From UBA1926 sp002337215 (GTDB taxonomy: Bacteria > Planctomycetota > Phycisphaerae > Phycisphaerales > UBA1924): 64,000 nucleotides of DNA. The notes beneath the pieces are model-generated. The model worked only from the letters and a program-made list of their open reading frames with translations. It was not told the DNA's origin and searched no databases. Below, in pieces: positions 61,665-64,000 of this stretch. Every line of letters begins with the position of its first letter. Position 1 is the first letter of the stretch. The DNA is taken from NCBI GenBank assembly GCA_963973795.1, contig CAXBAF010000001.1:62001-126000 (forward strand), read 5' to 3'. The translations under genes were made by a program, and so were the position numbers.

Positions 61665-63284
61665 ATGGCGACCCTCTCAAAACCGAACGAAACCGCCCAG
61701 GCCGATCCACAGACGGGGATGACCCCCGCAAGGAGCGGCTTTGATCGCATTGTCGCCGACGGGATCACGTTCGACGACGTCCTGCTGATCCCGAGCCGGA
61801 GCGAGGTGCTGCCTTCCGACGCGGACACATCGACTCGGCTGACGGCTGGAATCCGGCTCAACATCCCGCTGGTGAGCGCCCCGATGGACACGGTGACCGA
61901 GTCCACGCTCGCGATCGCTCTGGCGCTCGAGGGGGGCATGGGGATCATCCACAAGAACCTGCCCGTCGAGGTGCAGGCCCGCGAGGTCGCGAAGGTCAAG
62001 CGGTCTGCCAACGGGGTGATCTCCGACCCGGTCACGCTCGGCCCCGACGACACCGTGGGCCGGGCACGGGAATTGATGCGGGAGCACCATGTCTCCGGGT
62101 TCCCGGTGACCGAGGACGGCTCGCACAATCATCGAAACACAGGCGGCAAGGTCCTTGGCATCCTGACAAGACGGGACCTCAAGTTCGTCGAGGACCTCGA
62201 AACCCCCGTTCGGGAGGTGATGACCTCGAAGAACCTGATCACCGCCCCTGCGGGCACAACGCTCGCCGAGGCCGAGGACATCGTGAACCGCAACAAGGTC
62301 GAGAAGCTGCTGCTCCTCGACGACCAGGGCGGGCTGGTCGGGCTCATCACAATGCGCGACATCGAGCGGCTCGCGAGCTACCCCGACGCGTGCATCGATC
62401 TCCGGGGTCGGCTCCGCTGCGGCGCCGCGGTCGGGCCGCACCAGTACGACCGCGTCGAGGCGTTGATCGAGGCGGGCGCGGATGTGCTCGTCGTCGATAC
62501 CGCGCACGGGCACAGCAAGAACGTGCTCGACACCGTCCGGGCGATCAAAGAGAAGCACGATATCCAGGTCATCGCGGGCAACGTCGCGACGGCCCGGGGG
62601 GCGATCGACCTGGCCGAGGCGGGGGCGGACGCCGTCAAGGTCGGCATCGGCCCGGGGTCGATCTGCACCACGCGGGTCGTGACGGGTGTGGGTGTGCCCC
62701 AGATCACCGCGGTGATGAACGCCGTGGACGGGATCAACGAGTTCGTCTCGCACGGGGGGCGGAGCATCCCCGTCATCGCGGACGGCGGGATCCGGCAATC
62801 GGGCGACATCGCCAAGGCGCTGGCGGCGGGGGCGGAGTGCGTGATGATGGGCGGGCTGTTCGCGGGGCTCGATGAGAGCCCGGGCGAGTTGGTGATTTCC
62901 GCGGGGCGGCGGTACAAGGCGTACCGTGGTATGGGCTCCGAGGGCGCGATGATGAAGGGGTCGGCCGACCGGTACGGCCAGGCCGACAAGCTTGGGGGCA
63001 CCAGTGACCGCAAAGCCCAGATGAAGTTCGTTCCCGAAGGTGTCGAGGGGCTCGTCCCGTATCGCGGCTCGCTCGCGGAATTCGTATACCAGCTGACGGG
63101 CGGTATCCGTTCGTCGATGGGCTACGGCGGGTGCCCGACGATCGACGCGTTCCGCACGCAGGCCCGGTTCACGAGGGTGAGCGGGGCGACGATCGTCGAG
63201 AATCATCCGCACGACATCCGCATCACGAAAGAGAGCCCAAACTACTCGGTCGAGAGCGGGCCGGGCGGCGGGCGGGGCGCGTAG
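61665..63284 (+). CDS. guaB: Inosine-5'-monophosphate dehydrogenase
   Basis: A 539-aa enzyme that oxidises IMP to XMP using NAD+, the rate-limiting step of GTP synthesis. The TIM-barrel start TFDDVLLIPSRSEVLPSD, a CBS pair (about residues 115-235), the catalytic-cysteine loop GIGPGSICTTRVVTGVGVPQ and the flap MGSEGAMMKGSADRY are intact. The ATG at 61665 gives about 25 disordered residues before the core and is longer than typical (about 490). It is the first gene of its strand here and is divergent from the debranching-enzyme gene. Confidence 0.96.
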   Translation: MATLSKPNETAQADPQTGMTPARSGFDRIVADGITFDDVLLIPSRSEVLPSDADTSTRLTAGIRLNIPLVSAPMDTVTESTLAIALALEGGMGIIHKNLPVEVQAREVAKVKRSANGVISDPVTLGPDDTVGRARELMREHHVSGFPVTEDGSHNHRNTGGKVLGILTRRDLKFVEDLETPVREVMTSKNLITAPAGTTLAEAEDIVNRNKVEKLLLLDDQGGLVGLITMRDIERLASYPDACIDLRGRLRCGAAVGPHQYDRVEALIEAGADVLVVDTAHGHSKNVLDTVRAIKEKHDIQVIAGNVATARGAIDLAEAGADAVKVGIGPGSICTTRVVTGVGVPQITAVMNAVDGINEFVSHGGRSIPVIADGGIRQSGDIAKALAAGAECVMMGGLFAGLDESPGELVISAGRRYKAYRGMGSEGAMMKGSADRYGQADKLGGTSDRKAQMKFVPEGVEGLVPYRGSLAEFVYQLTGGIRSSMGYGGCPTIDAFRTQARFTRVSGATIVENHPHDIRITKESPNYSVESGPGGGRGA

Positions 63285-63381
63285 AACTCACGCGGAATCC
63301 GGGGCGTAGTCTCCCAACGAACTCAAACGGAATGCGGACGTGTTCGTACGTCTTCAGGCAGGCAACGCAGGAGTGTGATTC

Positions 63382-64000
63382 ATGTTCATCCAGCGCAGCG
63401 GCAACCCGACTCTCAGAGCGTTTCAGGCACCGCGGTACGAAGACCTGGACAGCACGCAGTACAGCCCCGCGGCCCAGACGCGGACCGATTCCAGTGCGGG
63501 GCTGATGACCCTCCAGGGCACGATTGTGAAGACCGGGCTGCTGCTCACGGCGTGCGCGGTCTCGGCCTTGCTCGTCTGGAAGATGATGACCGCGAGCCTG
63601 TTCGGCGTCACGCTGTCGCCCGGGATCGCGCTCTTCGGCGGGATGATCGGCGGGCTCGTGCTGGGGCTGGTGATCGCGTTCGTTCCCAAGCTCGCGGCGG
63701 TGCTCTCGACGCCGTACGCGGCCCTCGAGGGGGCGTTCATCTCGGGGCTGAGCCTGTTCGTCGCCGAGCGCTGGCTGGGCGGCGCGGAGAACCCCGCGGC
63801 TCACGGGACGATCTTCCAGGCCGTTGTGCTGACCTTCGCGATCGGGGCGGGGATGCTGATCGCCTACGGGACGGGGATCGTGCGGGGCGGCAAGGTCTTC
63901 ACGGCGATCGCCGCGACGGGGGGCATCGGGCTGATGCTGTACGTCGGCGTGCTGTGGATCGGCAACGGGCTGTTCGGTGCGGGCATCCCGAACCTGTACG
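63382..64000 (+). CDS. Bax inhibitor-1/YccA-type membrane protein, cut by the window end
   Basis: At least 206 residues are coded before the window ends. A polar N-terminus (about 48 residues, FIQRSGNPTLRAFQ) is followed by at least five hydrophobic helices in the pattern of a planctomycete YccA/Bax-inhibitor-1 protein (TLQGTIVKTGLLLTACAVSALLVW, then LSTPYAALEGAFISGLS). The ATG at 63382 has GGAG close upstream. The stop codon is outside the window. Family members are thought to be pH-sensitive calcium leak channels, which cannot be tested here. Confidence 0.78.
   Translation, partial: MFIQRSGNPTLRAFQAPRYEDLDSTQYSPAAQTRTDSSAGLMTLQGTIVKTGLLLTACAVSALLVWKMMTASLFGVTLSPGIALFGGMIGGLVLGLVIAFVPKLAAVLSTPYAALEGAFISGLSLFVAERWLGGAENPAAHGTIFQAVVLTFAIGAGMLIAYGTGIVRGGKVFTAIAATGGIGLMLYVGVLWIGNGLFGAGIPNLY

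Overview
The window is about 64 kb of high-G+C (roughly two thirds G+C) chromosomal DNA, densely packed with genes that often overlap by 4 bp (ATGA/GTGA/TTGA junctions). Gene content suggests a planctomycete, most likely of the Phycisphaerae type: a partial division/cell-wall cluster (rsmH, an ftsL-like gene, ftsI) without mur genes beside it, a DUF1570-type metallopeptidase, an H-X9-DG/pseudopilin-like secreted domain, many predicted lipoproteins and TPR proteins, and a flagellar fliM. This assignment rests on gene content and was not tested by a phylogeny. No rRNA, CRISPR array, transposase or prophage was seen.

Layout. 0.1-8 kb: MscS channel, M29 aminopeptidase coupled to rsmH, then a LysM membrane protein, ftsL-like and ftsI. 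7-13 kb: DUF1570 lipoprotein coupled to an unusually large valS (1237 aa), a TPR protein and a small membrane protein. 13-18 kb: prfB (no programmed frameshift), DUF1275 protein, PhoD-like phosphatase, a 'DWSA' protein with a small membrane partner, and an acetyltransferase. 18-25 kb: pyruvate dehydrogenase E1-alpha, a small membrane ORF, E1-beta and E2, preceded by a C-terminal processing protease with a clear intrinsic terminator. 25-30 kb: MFS transporter, tRNA-Arg(CCG), an exported protein, endonuclease III with atypical cysteine spacing, and a TIM-barrel-like protein.

30-41 kb, minus strand: one long information-processing operon, nusA-infB-ylxP-rbfA-(HhH protein with a lysine-rich tail)-(1279-aa TPR protein)-yebC. 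41-45 kb: fliM, a dsbD-like gene and tRNA-Gly(GCC). 45-52.7 kb, minus strand: the most interesting accessory block. An ABC exporter with a degenerate ATPase domain, an HlyD-type adaptor and a TolC-type outer-membrane lipoprotein are followed by a LysM/peptidoglycan-binding protein and a 727-aa serine alpha/beta-hydrolase that looks like an injection-system effector. It ends next to tRNA-Gly.

53-64 kb: a glycine-rich RRM protein with a repeat tail, a ClC channel, a DUF4190-pseudopilin-like fusion with a coupled lipoprotein, a MarC protein, aat, two tandem small paralogous membrane proteins, a glycogen-debranching enzyme, guaB, and the start of a Bax-inhibitor/YccA-type membrane protein cut by the window end.

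The best candidates for new biology are the 45-52.7 kb secretion/effector-like locus, the low-G+C insertion replacing the usual zinc-ribbon region of ValRS, the HhH/lysine-tail protein inside the nusA operon, and the tandem small membrane paralogs.
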